64,000 nucleotides of DNA, taken from Streptomyces sp. BK340. GTDB lineage: Bacteria > Actinomycetota > Actinomycetes > Streptomycetales > Streptomycetaceae. The position numbers were made by a program, and so were the translations under genes. Under the pieces are notes generated by a model, which saw nothing but the letters and a program-made list of their open reading frames with translations, had not been told where the DNA came from and made no database searches. The stretch is taken from positions 97,978-161,977 of the forward strand of contig NZ_VISR01000029.1 in NCBI RefSeq assembly GCF_007827595.1, written 5' to 3'. Positions 1 to 9,202 of the stretch are shown here, piece by piece (the stretch's first letter is position 1; each line of letters opens with the position of its first letter).

Positions 1-442
1 GCCCGTCGACAAGGCCCAGCTCCGCGCAGGTGTCCCGCAGGGCCTCGGCCGCCACGCGGAACGCCGTGTCGGGCAGGTCTCCCGGGCCGAATCGCACATG
101 GACGACGGGAATGTCGAGGAGCCCGCCGAGAATCAGCGCGTTCCACTCCAGCGGATCGGTGACGATCAGGTCGGGCCGCCAGGTGTCGGCCGTCTCGCGG
201 TAGCCGGCCAGATAGGTGTCCACCCGGCGGCGCGTCCGGTCGGCGACCGACGGGGCCGCCCCGGTTCCTCCGGGCGGGACGCCGACGATCTCCGCCGCCG
301 ACAGGCCTGCCCTCGTGCCCGCCAGGGCCACGTCGGCGTCGCCCGCCACCAGGACCTCGTGGCCGGCCGCCCGCAGGGCCCAGGCCAGCGGAACCATGGG
401 CATGAGATGAGTCGGCCAGATGGCTGTGAACAGTACGCGCAA
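1..442 (-). CDS. Glycosyltransferase, C-terminal part cut by window edge
   Basis: This is the N-terminal ~147 residues of a GT-B glycosyltransferase that would attach an NDP-deoxysugar to the polyketide. The translation opens LRVLFT and then has the MVPLAWALRAAGHEVL stretch shared with the two glycosyltransferases at 13877 and 15044. The TTG at 442-440 is chosen because GAGGAG lies 7-8 nt upstream and because the residues line up with the start of those paralogues. The sugar-nucleotide binding C-terminal domain lies outside the window, so donor and acceptor cannot be judged. It follows the SDR gene by 24 nt and probably ends the same leftward operon. Confidence 0.85.
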   Translation of the reverse strand, partial: MRVLFTAIWPTHLMPMVPLAWALRAAGHEVLVAGDADVALAGTRAGLSAAEIVGVPPGGTGAAPSVADRTRRRVDTYLAGYRETADTWRPDLIVTDPLEWNALILGGLLDIPVVHVRFGPGDLPDTAFRVAAEALRDTCAELGLVDG

Positions 443-466
443 GGCTTCTCCTCGGTGACGTACGCG

Positions 467-1219
467 TCAGCGTCCGCCGGCGACGGTGATCGTCTCGCCG
501 GTGATGTTGCCGTTGGCCGCCGATGCGAGGAAGACGATCAGGTTGGCCACGTCCTCGGGCCGGGTGAGCGTGCGGCTGGGCGTCGCGGCCCGCTCCGCCT
601 CGCGCGCCTGCTCGGGCATCCTGGCCCGGACCCGCTCGGTGAGAGTCACCCCGGGGCAGACGACGTTGACCAGCACACCGGAGGCTCCCGCGTCCCACAT
701 CAGGCTGCGGGTGAAGCCATGCAGCGCCGCCTTGGCGGCACCGTAGAACTCCATGCCCGCACGGCCGTTCCGGGCGAGGTGGGAGGAGACCAGGACGATC
801 CGGCCCCAGCCGCGTTCCCGCATGGCGGGCAGCGCGAGCTGCACGGTGCGCAGCGTCCGCAGGAGGTTGTCCTCGACGAACGGCACCCACTCCTCGGGCG
901 GGGCGGTCGCGAAGGAGTCCGCGTCGGGACGGCGGCCCGAGAGCCGCGCGGCCAGCGGGACCAGCACGTCGAGGCCGCCGTGGGAGCGCTCGATCTCCGT
1001 CACCGCAGCGGCGACGGAATCGGGGTCGTCGAGGCTGTAGCGGATGGCGAAGGAGCCGTTGCCGAGCTCTTCGGCGAGCCGCTCGGCGGCTTCCCGGTTG
1101 GTGTTGTATCCGGTCACGACCCGTGCGCCGGCCTCGGCGAATGCCCTGGCCACCACGGTTCCCAGGTCGCCGGTCGCACCTGTGACGAGCACGGTGCGGC
1201 CCGAGAGTCCCAGATCCAT
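467..1219 (-). CDS. SDR-family ketoreductase
   Basis: A 250-residue short-chain dehydrogenase, likely an NAD(P)H ketoreductase acting on the polyketide or its starter. TGATGDLG at residues 13-20 is the cofactor loop, and Ser145/146, Tyr159 and Lys163 (YGAAK) form the catalytic set. The usual NNAG motif near residue 88 is replaced by PLAA, which is unusual for a classical SDR and may indicate a specialised substrate. Its ATG overlaps the TGA of the NRPS gene as ATGA, so the two are probably translationally coupled. The exact substrate is unknown. Confidence 0.85.
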   Translation of the reverse strand: MDLGLSGRTVLVTGATGDLGTVVARAFAEAGARVVTGYNTNREAAERLAEELGNGSFAIRYSLDDPDSVAAAVTEIERSHGGLDVLVPLAARLSGRRPDADSFATAPPEEWVPFVEDNLLRTLRTVQLALPAMRERGWGRIVLVSSHLARNGRAGMEFYGAAKAALHGFTRSLMWDAGASGVLVNVVCPGVTLTERVRARMPEQAREAERAATPSRTLTRPEDVANLIVFLASAANGNITGETITVAGGR

Positions 1220-4200
1220 CAGTGCGTCACCTCCTGAATTTCCTGATCGGTCGCGGTGGCGGAGGTCTGCGGCGCGGCCCCCGGTGCCGCGCGGAGCATG
1301 CGGACGATCTCGTCGAGGACACGTCGGCCGAACCCGGCCGGCAGCCGGTCGGCCCGGGTACTGACCGTCAGTTCCAGGCCATCGTCGGCACCGGGTTTGA
1401 CGGCCAGTTCGATCTCGGTGGCCGTGGCGGGTGCGTCAAGGCGCAGCACCTGGGACCGGCAGCCGGGCAGCGTCAGCACGGGGAGCCCCTCGTCATGCAG
1501 GAGCAGCATCGGCAGGTTCAGCAGGGAGAGTCCGCTGCCCGCCATGAACGCCATCCGCGCGACATCGCCGAAGGTGACGTCCTGCGCCGCCAGCGCACCG
1601 GCGACCGCGTCCTGGGCCGCGTCGAACCAGTCCGCGCCCGAGGCGGACCGCAGCCGTACGCACACGGAGTCGATTCGGCAGGTGATACCGCCCAGCGCCG
1701 TCCGTTTGGCGACCGGCACCATGATCCCGAAGTCGCTCTGGCCGGTGAGGCCGGCGAGCGCCGCACCGTACACGCCCACGAGGGCGCCGGTCCTGCTGCT
1801 GCCGCGCCGACGGCAGTGGTCGTCCCAGGGCGCGAGCTCGGCGGCGGTGACGTGGGCCTGGGCCTTGGCGATGGGGCCGGACGCCGCCGTGGACGGCAGG
1901 TGCTGGGGGAGTTCGAGCTCCGGGAGCCCGTCCACCTCGCGCTTCCAGAAGCGTCGTTGGGACGCCAGGTCGGCGAGCGCCAGTCCCTGCTGGTAGGCGG
2001 TGGCGAGCTCGGCCAGTGTGGGGGCCGGTGCCGGGAAGACGGGTGCCGCTCCGGCCAGGCGGGCCTGGTAGGCCACACTGAGATCGGCGGCGAACGGCTC
2101 CTCGGAGAGCCCGTCGAAGGCGGCATGATGAGCCGTCAGCCCGAACAGGGTGCGGCCGGTGTCCCCGGACCGCAGGATGGCGGTGCGCCACACCCGGCCG
2201 TTCGCGATGTCCAGGGGCCGGAAGAGCGTCGCCCGCAGCGTCGCCACCGCCTCGTCCTCGGTTCCGGCGTCGGGCAGGTCGTGGAATTCCGGCTCACGGT
2301 CCTCCACGGCCGGCACGGCCAGGCCCTCGTCCACGAGGTAGCGGGCACCCAGCGCCTCGTGCCGCCGTTGCACATCGGCCAGGGCCGCGGCGAGGGCGCC
2401 GCGGTCGACCTCGCCCTCGATCCACCAGGCGAGCTGGCACACGTACCGGGTGCTGGGTGTCTCCTCCCCCGAGAGGTAGCTGGCGGGCTGCGGAGGCAGC
2501 CGTACCGCTCCGGACGCGTCGGTGACGCCGAGCGGATCGATCTCCGCCTTGGTGCCCGCTTCCACGACCTCGGCAAGGCGGGCAAGGGTGGGGTGGGTGA
2601 AGACGGTGCTCAGGGGGACCGTGAGCCCGAAGTGTTCGCGGATTCCGGCCGTGAGGCGGGCCGCGAGCAAGGATGTGCCGCCGAGCTCGAAGAAGTGGTG
2701 CCCGGCGTGGTGGATCGGCAGCCCGTCGAACAGCTCGCTCCACAGGGCCGCCAGGCGTTCCGCGACCGGCCCCGCCAGCGGGGGCGCTCCGGCATCATCG
2801 GCGGCGGGCTCCATGAGGTCCGGCGCGGGCAGCGCCTTGCGGTCCACCTTTCCGCTGAGGTTGAGCGGGAAGGCGTCCAGGGCGAGGAAGCGGATCGGAA
2901 TCATGTAGGCGGGCAGCCGCAGGCGGCAGTACCCGACGAGTTCGGTGTCGGTCGCCCGCCGGTCCGGATCCGCCGGGATCCAGTACGCCACCAGGTGCTG
3001 CGCGGACCCGATCTTGGCGGCAACGACCAGGGCGTCGGCGACCCCGTCGTGGGTGCGCAGTACAGCGGCGATCTCGTCCGGCTCGATGCGATGTCCGCGG
3101 ATCTTCACCTGGTTGTCGGCCCGGTCGAGGTATTCGAGGGTGCCGTCGGGGCGGGTCCTGACGATGTCGCCGGTGCGATAGAGCCGGGACCCCGGCGGCC
3201 CGAACGGGTTGCGGACGAAGCGGGCGGCGGTCTCGTCGGGCCGGTTCCGGTAACCCCGGGCGAGCCCGGTGCCGCCGATGCAGAGCTCGCCGGGCACCCC
3301 GACCGGCAGGAGCGCCTGGCGCTCGTCGAGTACGTATGTGGTGGTGTTCTGCAGAGGCCGTCCGATGGCGACCCGGTCGGGGTCACGCGGCACCTCCCAC
3401 AGCGTGGACCAGATGGTGGTCTCGGTTGGCCCGTACACGTTGACGAGCCGCCGCACCCGGGGCCGGAGCCGCCGGGCGAGATCGAGGGAGAGCGCTTCGC
3501 CGCCGGCCAGGGCAACGACCGAAGGGAAGTCGAACCCCGCCTGGAGCAACAGCTTCCAGCTGGACGGGGTGGCCTGAACGTGGCTCACCTCGTGGGCCTC
3601 GATCACCTTCACCAGGGTCTGGCCGTCGCGGGCCTGCTCGGTGCCCGCCAGCACGATCCGGCCGCCGGAGACGAGCGGGAGGTACAGCTCCAGGCCCGAG
3701 ATGTCGAAGGACGTCGAGGTGACGGCCAGCCAGGTGCCGCCGGCGCCGACCTCGTCGCGCATGGAGAGGAGCAGGTTGGCCAGAGACCGGTGTTCGATCT
3801 TCACGCCCTTGGGGCGTCCGGTGGACCCCGAGGTGTACATCAGATAGGCGAGCCGGCCGGCCGTGGAGGGCTGCGGCGGGGCCGCGACCGCCGGGGCCGG
3901 GCCGGTGCCGAGCTCCAGGACCGCACCGGGAAACCCCTCCGGCAGCAGCCTGCGGTGTCCGGCCTCCGCGATCACGACGGAGGCACCGGAGTCCCCGAGC
4001 ATGTAGTGGATCCGGTCGGCGGGCAGCTCCGGGTTGAGCGGCAGGTAGGCCGCACCCGCCTTCCACACGCCGAGCAGAGCGGCCACGAGCTCGGGGTTCC
4101 GGTCGGCCAGCACGCCGACCACGGATTCGGGCTGCACGCCCGCGGCGAGCAGCCGCCTGGCGTACCACTCGGCCCGTTCGTCGAGTTCCCGGTACGTCAC

Positions 4201-4923
4201 GTGGGTGCCGTCCGGCGATCCGGCATCGACCAGGGCGACCGCGTCCGGGGCGGACCCCACGTGGTCGGCGAAGAGTTCATGCACCGGGCGCCACTCGCGC
4301 GGCACGGCAGTGTCGTTCCAGCGACGTACCAGCAGGTCGCGTTCGGCCGCAGGGAGCAGGTCCAGGGCGGACAAGGGTGTCTGCGGCCGCTGTGCCGCGG
4401 CCGTCAGCAGGGCCAGGAACCGTTCGGCCATCCGCTCGACGGTGTCGTGGTCGAACAGGGCGGTGGTGTACTCCAGCACCCCGGCGATCGACCCGTCCGG
4501 CTCCGTGCGGAGCCACATGGCCAGCTCGGTGTCTGCGCCGGTCGCCGTGGCGGGTGCGGTGGCCTCTTCCTCGTACAGGTCGAAGAGCACCCGGCAGGGG
4601 AGGTCACCGGACGGCGTGGTCGTGGAGTCCGCGAGCGTGCGGCCGACCCGCTCGACGGCCTCGTCGAAGGCCGGGTCGCCGGTCAGCTCGCACAGCAGCG
4701 CCGGTGTGCCGAGGCCCGGGGTGCCGACCGGCACGCTCCACTGTCCGCTGTGGCGAGCCAGCAGAGTGGCGAAGGCGGTGAGCAGCGTCGCGTACCGGGC
4801 GGTGGCGGCGAACGAGGCGGGCACCGTGAAGGCGACCCGGTCCCAGCCGGGGTCCGGCGGAGCCGGCCGGGGCCGGTCGGTGGGGAGTTCCAACGGCGGG
4901 ACGCCGTTCAGCTCAAGTCGCAT
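1219..4923 (-). CDS. Nonribosomal peptide synthetase, (partial C)-A-T-C, predicted glycine
   Basis: About 1234 residues. Residues ~30-210 resemble only the C-terminal half of a condensation domain and lack HHxxxDG. The adenylation domain (~215-735) has YTSGSTGRPKG near 361, YGPTETT, RTGD and the SGKVDRK lysine loop. The carrier serine is in LGGTSLLAA near 750. A complete condensation domain follows with HHAAFDG near 931, and there is no thioesterase. Reading the Stachelhaus positions by hand gives D-I-L-Q-L-G-V-I-W-K, very close to the classical glycine code. The start at 4923 is 15 nt after the permease stop; an upstream in-frame extension overlaps that gene and is rejected. The enzyme probably activates glycine and passes it on, plausibly as a starter or side unit for the polyketide. 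Confidence 0.9.
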   Translation of the reverse strand: MRLELNGVPPLELPTDRPRPAPPDPGWDRVAFTVPASFAATARYATLLTAFATLLARHSGQWSVPVGTPGLGTPALLCELTGDPAFDEAVERVGRTLADSTTTPSGDLPCRVLFDLYEEEATAPATATGADTELAMWLRTEPDGSIAGVLEYTTALFDHDTVERMAERFLALLTAAAQRPQTPLSALDLLPAAERDLLVRRWNDTAVPREWRPVHELFADHVGSAPDAVALVDAGSPDGTHVTYRELDERAEWYARRLLAAGVQPESVVGVLADRNPELVAALLGVWKAGAAYLPLNPELPADRIHYMLGDSGASVVIAEAGHRRLLPEGFPGAVLELGTGPAPAVAAPPQPSTAGRLAYLMYTSGSTGRPKGVKIEHRSLANLLLSMRDEVGAGGTWLAVTSTSFDISGLELYLPLVSGGRIVLAGTEQARDGQTLVKVIEAHEVSHVQATPSSWKLLLQAGFDFPSVVALAGGEALSLDLARRLRPRVRRLVNVYGPTETTIWSTLWEVPRDPDRVAIGRPLQNTTTYVLDERQALLPVGVPGELCIGGTGLARGYRNRPDETAARFVRNPFGPPGSRLYRTGDIVRTRPDGTLEYLDRADNQVKIRGHRIEPDEIAAVLRTHDGVADALVVAAKIGSAQHLVAYWIPADPDRRATDTELVGYCRLRLPAYMIPIRFLALDAFPLNLSGKVDRKALPAPDLMEPAADDAGAPPLAGPVAERLAALWSELFDGLPIHHAGHHFFELGGTSLLAARLTAGIREHFGLTVPLSTVFTHPTLARLAEVVEAGTKAEIDPLGVTDASGAVRLPPQPASYLSGEETPSTRYVCQLAWWIEGEVDRGALAAALADVQRRHEALGARYLVDEGLAVPAVEDREPEFHDLPDAGTEDEAVATLRATLFRPLDIANGRVWRTAILRSGDTGRTLFGLTAHHAAFDGLSEEPFAADLSVAYQARLAGAAPVFPAPAPTLAELATAYQQGLALADLASQRRFWKREVDGLPELELPQHLPSTAASGPIAKAQAHVTAAELAPWDDHCRRRGSSRTGALVGVYGAALAGLTGQSDFGIMVPVAKRTALGGITCRIDSVCVRLRSASGADWFDAAQDAVAGALAAQDVTFGDVARMAFMAGSGLSLLNLPMLLLHDEGLPVLTLPGCRSQVLRLDAPATATEIELAVKPGADDGLELTVSTRADRLPAGFGRRVLDEIVRMLRAAPGAAPQTSATATDQEIQEVTH

Positions 4924-4937
4924 GGGCGAGCGGCCTC

Positions 4938-5768
4938 TCAACTCTGGATGCGGCGGACGAAACGGTGGCAGGCGAAGCTCCCGACGGCGGCGACCCCGAG
5001 GGTCAGCACGCCCAGCACCGCCCAGATGGGCATGTGGCCGAGCTGGGGAGTGAGGGAAGCCCGCATCCCCTCGCTCATGTAGACGACGGGGTTGATCAGC
5101 ACCGCGTACTGAAGCCATTCGATGGAGTGGAGCGCCGACCACGAGTAGTACACGCAGCCGAACATCGTCATCGGCAGCACGATCAGGACGATCATGGTGC
5201 TGGCCTTCTGGATCTCAAGGAGCGTTCCGCAGACCAGCCCGCAGCTCGCCGCGAGCATCGAGGACAGAATCAGCACGGCGAGGAACAGCGGCCAGTTGTG
5301 CACATGGACGTCCGGTGCCTGGCCCTTGGCGTGCACCACCATGACCACGGGGAAGACCACGGCCCCGGAGAGCAGGCCCTGGAAGCCGGCCGAGATGATC
5401 TTCTGGACGGCCACCGACCACAGAGGGATCGGGGCGAGCGCCCGGTCCTCGATGTCCTTGTAGGTCAGCTCCATCAGGAGCGGCATCATCACGCTCGTGA
5501 GGCCCTGGTTCGCGATGGCGACGGCGACGAGCCCGGGCACCAGGGTGGTCGCATACGCCGACGAACCGCCCACGCCGGTGCCGACCTTGGGCAGCACGAA
5601 CGCGAAGGTGAAGGTGAGCAGTACCGGCTGCGAAAGCACCTTGATCAGGAACATGATCGCGTCCTGCCGCCACACCAGCAGATCGCGCCAGAACAGCGCG
5701 CGGAACGCCTTGGCGTAGGTGGCGTGCGGCCGGGGCCGGCCGGCGTCGAGTGACGCAAAGGCGGTCAT
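4938..5768 (-). CDS. ABC-2 type transporter permease (DrrB-like)
   Basis: A 276-residue integral membrane protein with about six hydrophobic segments, matching the permease half of DrrAB-type drug exporters. Its ATG at 5768 overlaps the TGA of the ATPase gene (ATGA), so the two subunits are translationally coupled. The short cytosolic N-terminus carries the FWRDLLVWRQD stretch typical of this family before the first membrane segment. With the ATPase it probably exports the finished polyketide and gives self-resistance. Upstream starts that extend the frame to 6302 would run through the ATPase gene and are not used. Confidence 0.9.
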   Translation of the reverse strand: MTAFASLDAGRPRPHATYAKAFRALFWRDLLVWRQDAIMFLIKVLSQPVLLTFTFAFVLPKVGTGVGGSSAYATTLVPGLVAVAIANQGLTSVMMPLLMELTYKDIEDRALAPIPLWSVAVQKIISAGFQGLLSGAVVFPVVMVVHAKGQAPDVHVHNWPLFLAVLILSSMLAASCGLVCGTLLEIQKASTMIVLIVLPMTMFGCVYYSWSALHSIEWLQYAVLINPVVYMSEGMRASLTPQLGHMPIWAVLGVLTLGVAAVGSFACHRFVRRIQS

Positions 5769-6718
5769 GCCTGGAAGTCCCTTCCGGTCAGGGCGAGAAA
5801 GGCCGTCTCGAGGCTGGGCGGCGTGGTGAAGGCGTTGCTGACCGAAAGGCCGTGGTCGGCGCCCGCGTCCGCGATCTTGCCGAACAGGCCCTCGGGCTCG
5901 GTGGAGTAGACCCGCAGCCGGTTGCCGTCGGTCTCGGTCCTGCGTACGCCGGGCAGCTTGCCCGCCGTCTCCGCGACCGGCTCGGCGGGGCCGTCGAAGT
6001 CCATGGTGAAGACGGTGTCCGCGCCCGCCGTCCGCTTCAGTCCTGCCACGGTGTCGCAGGCCAGCAGGGAACCGTCGTCGATCACTGCCACCCGCTGGCA
6101 GAGCGACTCGACTTCCTCCAGATAGTGGCTCGTGAGCACGATCGTCTGCCCGGAGGCGTGGAGCTCCCGCAGCGCTTCCCAGAGGTTGAGGCGGGCCTGG
6201 GTGTCGATGCCGGTGGTGGGTTCGTCGAGGAAGAGCACGTCGGGCCGGTGCATCAGGGACCGGGCGATCTTCAGGCGCTGCGCCTGGCCGCCGGAGACCC
6301 ATCCCACCTTCGCCTTCGCCCGCTCCGCCAGGCCGAAGACCTCCAACAGCTCCAGGGCGCGCCGGCGGGATTCCCTGCCGGTCATGCCGAAGAGCCGCCC
6401 GCGCATTTCGAGGTTCTGGCTGAGGGTCAGGCCACGGTCGAGCCCGGTGTCCTGGGTGACGACCGAGATCCTGCGCTTGACGTCGACGGGACGCTTGATC
6501 ACGTCCGCGCCCGCGACGGTCGCTCGTCCCCCGGTCGGGGTGACCAGAGTCGTGAGCATGCCGATCGTCGTGGACTTTCCCGCACCGTTGGGGCCGAGCA
6601 GCCCGAACAGCTCGCCGGTCCGGATCTCCAGGTCCAGGCTCGTCACCGCTGGGACGGACTGACTGCCCCCGACGTAGACCTTGGAGAGCCCGGCCGTTTC
6701 TATCGCTAGGTCGACCAT
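5765..6718 (-). CDS. ABC transporter ATP-binding protein (DrrA-like)
   Basis: A 317-residue ATPase that energises the adjacent permease. Walker A GPNGAGKST sits at residues 42-50, the signature VSGGQ near 145 and Walker B DVLFLDEPT near 165; the C-terminal extension after the ATPase core is typical of DrrA proteins. The ATG at 6718 is chosen because AGAGGTG lies 8 nt upstream; an in-frame ATG at 6742 has no ribosome site. The gene starts after a 163-nt gap that holds a hairpin, so it may be partly uncoupled from the upstream genes. Confidence 0.92.
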   Translation of the reverse strand: MVDLAIETAGLSKVYVGGSQSVPAVTSLDLEIRTGELFGLLGPNGAGKSTTIGMLTTLVTPTGGRATVAGADVIKRPVDVKRRISVVTQDTGLDRGLTLSQNLEMRGRLFGMTGRESRRRALELLEVFGLAERAKAKVGWVSGGQAQRLKIARSLMHRPDVLFLDEPTTGIDTQARLNLWEALRELHASGQTIVLTSHYLEEVESLCQRVAVIDDGSLLACDTVAGLKRTAGADTVFTMDFDGPAEPVAETAGKLPGVRRTETDGNRLRVYSTEPEGLFGKIADAGADHGLSVSNAFTTPPSLETAFLALTGRDFQA

Positions 6719-6816
6719 GGCAGTGACACCTCTAGTGGACATCGAGAAACAAGGAAGGGCAGGGCGGTGGATCTGGGCACGGGTGCCACCGCTCCCGAGT
6801 ACGCCGCCGATCCTCC

Positions 6817-6861
6817 GGCCCTCCCTTGGAGGCCCGTTCAAGGCTGCTCCTAGGGAGGGCC
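6817..6861 (-). terminator. Inverted repeat between flavin reductase and ABC ATPase genes
   Basis: Two 15-nt arms (6817-6831 and 6847-6861) pair with one mismatch around a 15-nt loop, just past the flavin reductase stop. There is no clear T-tract, so it may only attenuate read-through into the exporter genes. Confidence 0.5.
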
Positions 6862-6881
6862 GTCGTCGGTCGGCTGTGCTG

Positions 6882-7385
6882 TCAGGACCGGACGTCCACC
6901 GGCGCGCGGGCCGGCCACGCGTGGAAGGTCCCGCGCTGGTGGAGTAGCGGCGGGCGGGACGAGACCTCGCAGTGGTCCACCGTGGCGATGAAGATCCAGT
7001 GGTCACCCGCCTCCACGGTCCGCACCACCGAGCACTCGGCGTGGGCATACGCGCCGTCCAGCAGCACCGGCGCGCCGGCCGCAACGTGCGCAGGACGCCA
7101 GCGGACGTGGGTGAACTTCCGGTCGGAGCGCCCCGCGAAGACGCGTGCGGCCTCCTGGCCGTCTGCCGCCAGCATGTTGACCACGAAGGCGCCCGCGGAG
7201 CGCAGCGCGCGCAGGGTCTGCGAGCGCTTGTCCACGCAGACCAGCAGCATGGGTGGTTCGGCGGACACGGCGGTGATGGCGCTGCAGGTGAAGCCGCGGG
7301 GTTCCCCGTCGGCGTCGACGGCCGTGACGACCGACACCGCTGTCGGGAAGGAGCCGAAGAACTCCCGGAAGAGCTGGGCGTCCAC
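6882..7385 (-). CDS. Flavin reductase (HpaC/ActVB-like)
   Basis: A 167-residue flavin:NAD(P)H reductase of the split-barrel FMN-binding family. It shows the family's N-terminal FPTAVSVVTA stretch, GFTCSAITAVSAEPPML and the C-terminal GDHWIFIATV. It would supply reduced flavin to a partner oxygenase; the luciferase-like monooxygenase at 11228 is the most obvious candidate in the cluster. The start is a GTG only 3 nt beyond the carrier-protein stop codon, with a weak ribosome site, which suggests translation coupled to the upstream gene. Confidence 0.88.
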   Translation of the reverse strand: MDAQLFREFFGSFPTAVSVVTAVDADGEPRGFTCSAITAVSAEPPMLLVCVDKRSQTLRALRSAGAFVVNMLAADGQEAARVFAGRSDRKFTHVRWRPAHVAAGAPVLLDGAYAHAECSVVRTVEAGDHWIFIATVDHCEVSSRPPLLHQRGTFHAWPARAPVDVRS

Positions 7386-7388
7386 CGG

Positions 7389-7634
7389 CTATGCCTTGGC
7401 GCGATACGTTTCGAGCGCGTCCCACAGGGCGCGTGGGGTGGCGAACGTGCGCCCGTTCAACGCGCTGTCCGGGAACTTGACGCCGTACCGCTCCTCCAGG
7501 CGCATCAGCAGATCGATCGTGCCGATAGAGCTGAGCCCGGCCGCTCTGAGGTCACTGTCAGGCTCCAGCGGGGTCTCCGATGCGGAGGTCCGCAACACCG
7601 TGAGCAGGATCTTCTCGAATTCCGTGTCGAGCAT
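7389..7634 (-). CDS. Stand-alone acyl/aminoacyl carrier protein
   Basis: An 81-residue carrier protein. Ser36 in GLSSIGTIDLL is the expected phosphopantetheine site; the residue before it, normally Asp in the DSL motif, is Ser35 here. Its ATG overlaps the TGA of the AMP ligase gene (ATGA), so the ligase is the likely loading enzyme. Because it lies with an AMP ligase, a KAS III remnant and an NRPS, it looks like a dedicated starter-unit carrier and not the main ACP of the type II synthase, which is not in the window. Confidence 0.85.
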   Translation of the reverse strand: MLDTEFEKILLTVLRTSASETPLEPDSDLRAAGLSSIGTIDLLMRLEERYGVKFPDSALNGRTFATPRALWDALETYRAKA

Positions 7635-9202
7635 CAGGGGGTCCTCTCTTCGCGTGTGTCGCCGCCCGGTTCCGTTCCGGCGGCCTGTAGTTCCTCACGG
7701 AGCCGTTTGCGGTCCGTCTTGCCGTTGGGGGTGAGCGGGAGCCCGTCCCGGATGTGGCAGACGGCCGGGACCTTGACCTGCTCAAGGCGGCGCCCCAGCT
7801 CCCCGAGGACCTGTTCCGGGGTGAGCGTCGTGACGGCGAGGAGGGTGAGGTCGCGGGTGCCCTCGGGGGGCAGTACGGCGACCTCGGAGACGCCCTCGAT
7901 GTCCAGCGCCGCCGCCTCGATCTCCGACACGCTGGTGCGTACGCCGTGCCGCTTGAACAGGTCGTCCCTGCGGCCCTCGAAGTAGAGATGGCCTTCGGCG
8001 TCCAGCCGGCCGTAGTCGCCGGTGAGCAGGGTCACGTCACCAGTGACGGGCGAACGGTGGTAGCGCGCGGCCGTCAGCTCCGGCGCCCGCCAGTAGCCCG
8101 CCATCAGGTGAGGGCCGCGGACGGCGATCTGTCCGGTGTCACCCGGTGGCAGTGGCGCTCCGTCCTCGCCCAGTACGAGCACCTCGGTGCCCGTCAGCGC
8201 TCTGCCCACCGAACCGGGATGGTCCAGGTCGCCGTCCGGTTCGAGGACGGTGACACGCTTGCACTCGGTGATGCCGTACATCGGAGCGACCCGGGCCTTG
8301 GGGAAGGCGGCGCGCAACCGCTCGATGAGCGGTCCCGCCAGTGCGGCGCCCGTGTTGGTGAAGAGCCGGACCGGTGGGGCCTCCTCGTGCCGTCCCCGGT
8401 CGGCCAGGCGCACCAGCATCTCCGCGAGCGAGGGCACGACCGGCACCACGGTGACCCGGTGCCCGGACAGCAGACCCATCAGCCGGGTGTGTGCCTCCGG
8501 CTGGGACAGGACCACTTCGGCGCCGGCGAGGGCGGCGAGGAAGACCTGGTACAGCCCGTAGTCGAAGGAGAGAGGGATCGCGGTGAGCACGACGTCGGTG
8601 GGCTGGTACGCCAGCCGTTCGGCGATCGCCCGCACCGCGAACACCACCGACCGGTGGGGGCACATGACGCCCTTGGGGGCGGCCGTGCTGCCGGAGGTGT
8701 ACATGAGTAGTGCGAGGTCGTCGCCGGTGACGGTGCCCTCGTCTCGCACGGTCCATGACGCGGCCGGCTGCCCGGACGCGTCGAGGGCGGACCAGACGTC
8801 GGTCAGGTCGAACACCCGGTCCGTGAGCGCGGAGAGCAGTGGTACGTCGTCCCCGGCGGCCACGGTGAGAGCGGGCTCGCAGTCGGCGAGGACGGCGGTG
8901 AGGTGGAAGGGCATGAGCGCCGGACCCAGGGGTACGAACACGGAGCCGTTCCGGAGCGTGCCGAAGAGCATGGCCACCATCTCGCGGACGTTGCCCAGCC
9001 GCACGCACACCCGGTCCCCCGGCCCGACCCCGCGCTCTCGCAGCCAGCCGGTGAACGCCCGGGCGTGCTCGGCCAGTTCCGAATAAGTCCACGAACCGGT
9101 GGAGTCGGTGACGGCGGTCGCGTCGGGGTGCCCGGCGACGGCCTCCTCAAGCAGGTCCTGCACGAGGACCGGCTCGCGCGGGGTGGTCGGGGCGTCAGTC
9201 AT
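7634..9202 (-). CDS. AMP-dependent ligase (adenylation enzyme)
   Basis: A 522-residue stand-alone adenylating enzyme of the acyl-CoA synthetase/NRPS A-domain superfamily. YTSGSTAAPKG lies at residues 168-178, MYGITE near 315, TGDYGR near 400 and the catalytic lysine loop PNGKTDRK near 497. It would activate a carboxylic or amino acid as an adenylate and transfer it to the carrier protein encoded next, with which it overlaps by 4 nt. Substrate cannot be read with confidence. It also overlaps the end of the KAS III remnant by 8 nt, which suggests an original starter-unit operon. Confidence 0.9.
   Translation of the reverse strand: MTDAPTTPREPVLVQDLLEEAVAGHPDATAVTDSTGSWTYSELAEHARAFTGWLRERGVGPGDRVCVRLGNVREMVAMLFGTLRNGSVFVPLGPALMPFHLTAVLADCEPALTVAAGDDVPLLSALTDRVFDLTDVWSALDASGQPAASWTVRDEGTVTGDDLALLMYTSGSTAAPKGVMCPHRSVVFAVRAIAERLAYQPTDVVLTAIPLSFDYGLYQVFLAALAGAEVVLSQPEAHTRLMGLLSGHRVTVVPVVPSLAEMLVRLADRGRHEEAPPVRLFTNTGAALAGPLIERLRAAFPKARVAPMYGITECKRVTVLEPDGDLDHPGSVGRALTGTEVLVLGEDGAPLPPGDTGQIAVRGPHLMAGYWRAPELTAARYHRSPVTGDVTLLTGDYGRLDAEGHLYFEGRRDDLFKRHGVRTSVSEIEAAALDIEGVSEVAVLPPEGTRDLTLLAVTTLTPEQVLGELGRRLEQVKVPAVCHIRDGLPLTPNGKTDRKRLREELQAAGTEPGGDTREERTP

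Noticed and set aside
1222..5082. Very long open frame on the plus strand opposite the NRPS gene
   Set aside because: It is an antisense artefact of high third-position GC; its translation has no domain and the minus strand carries clear NRPS motifs.
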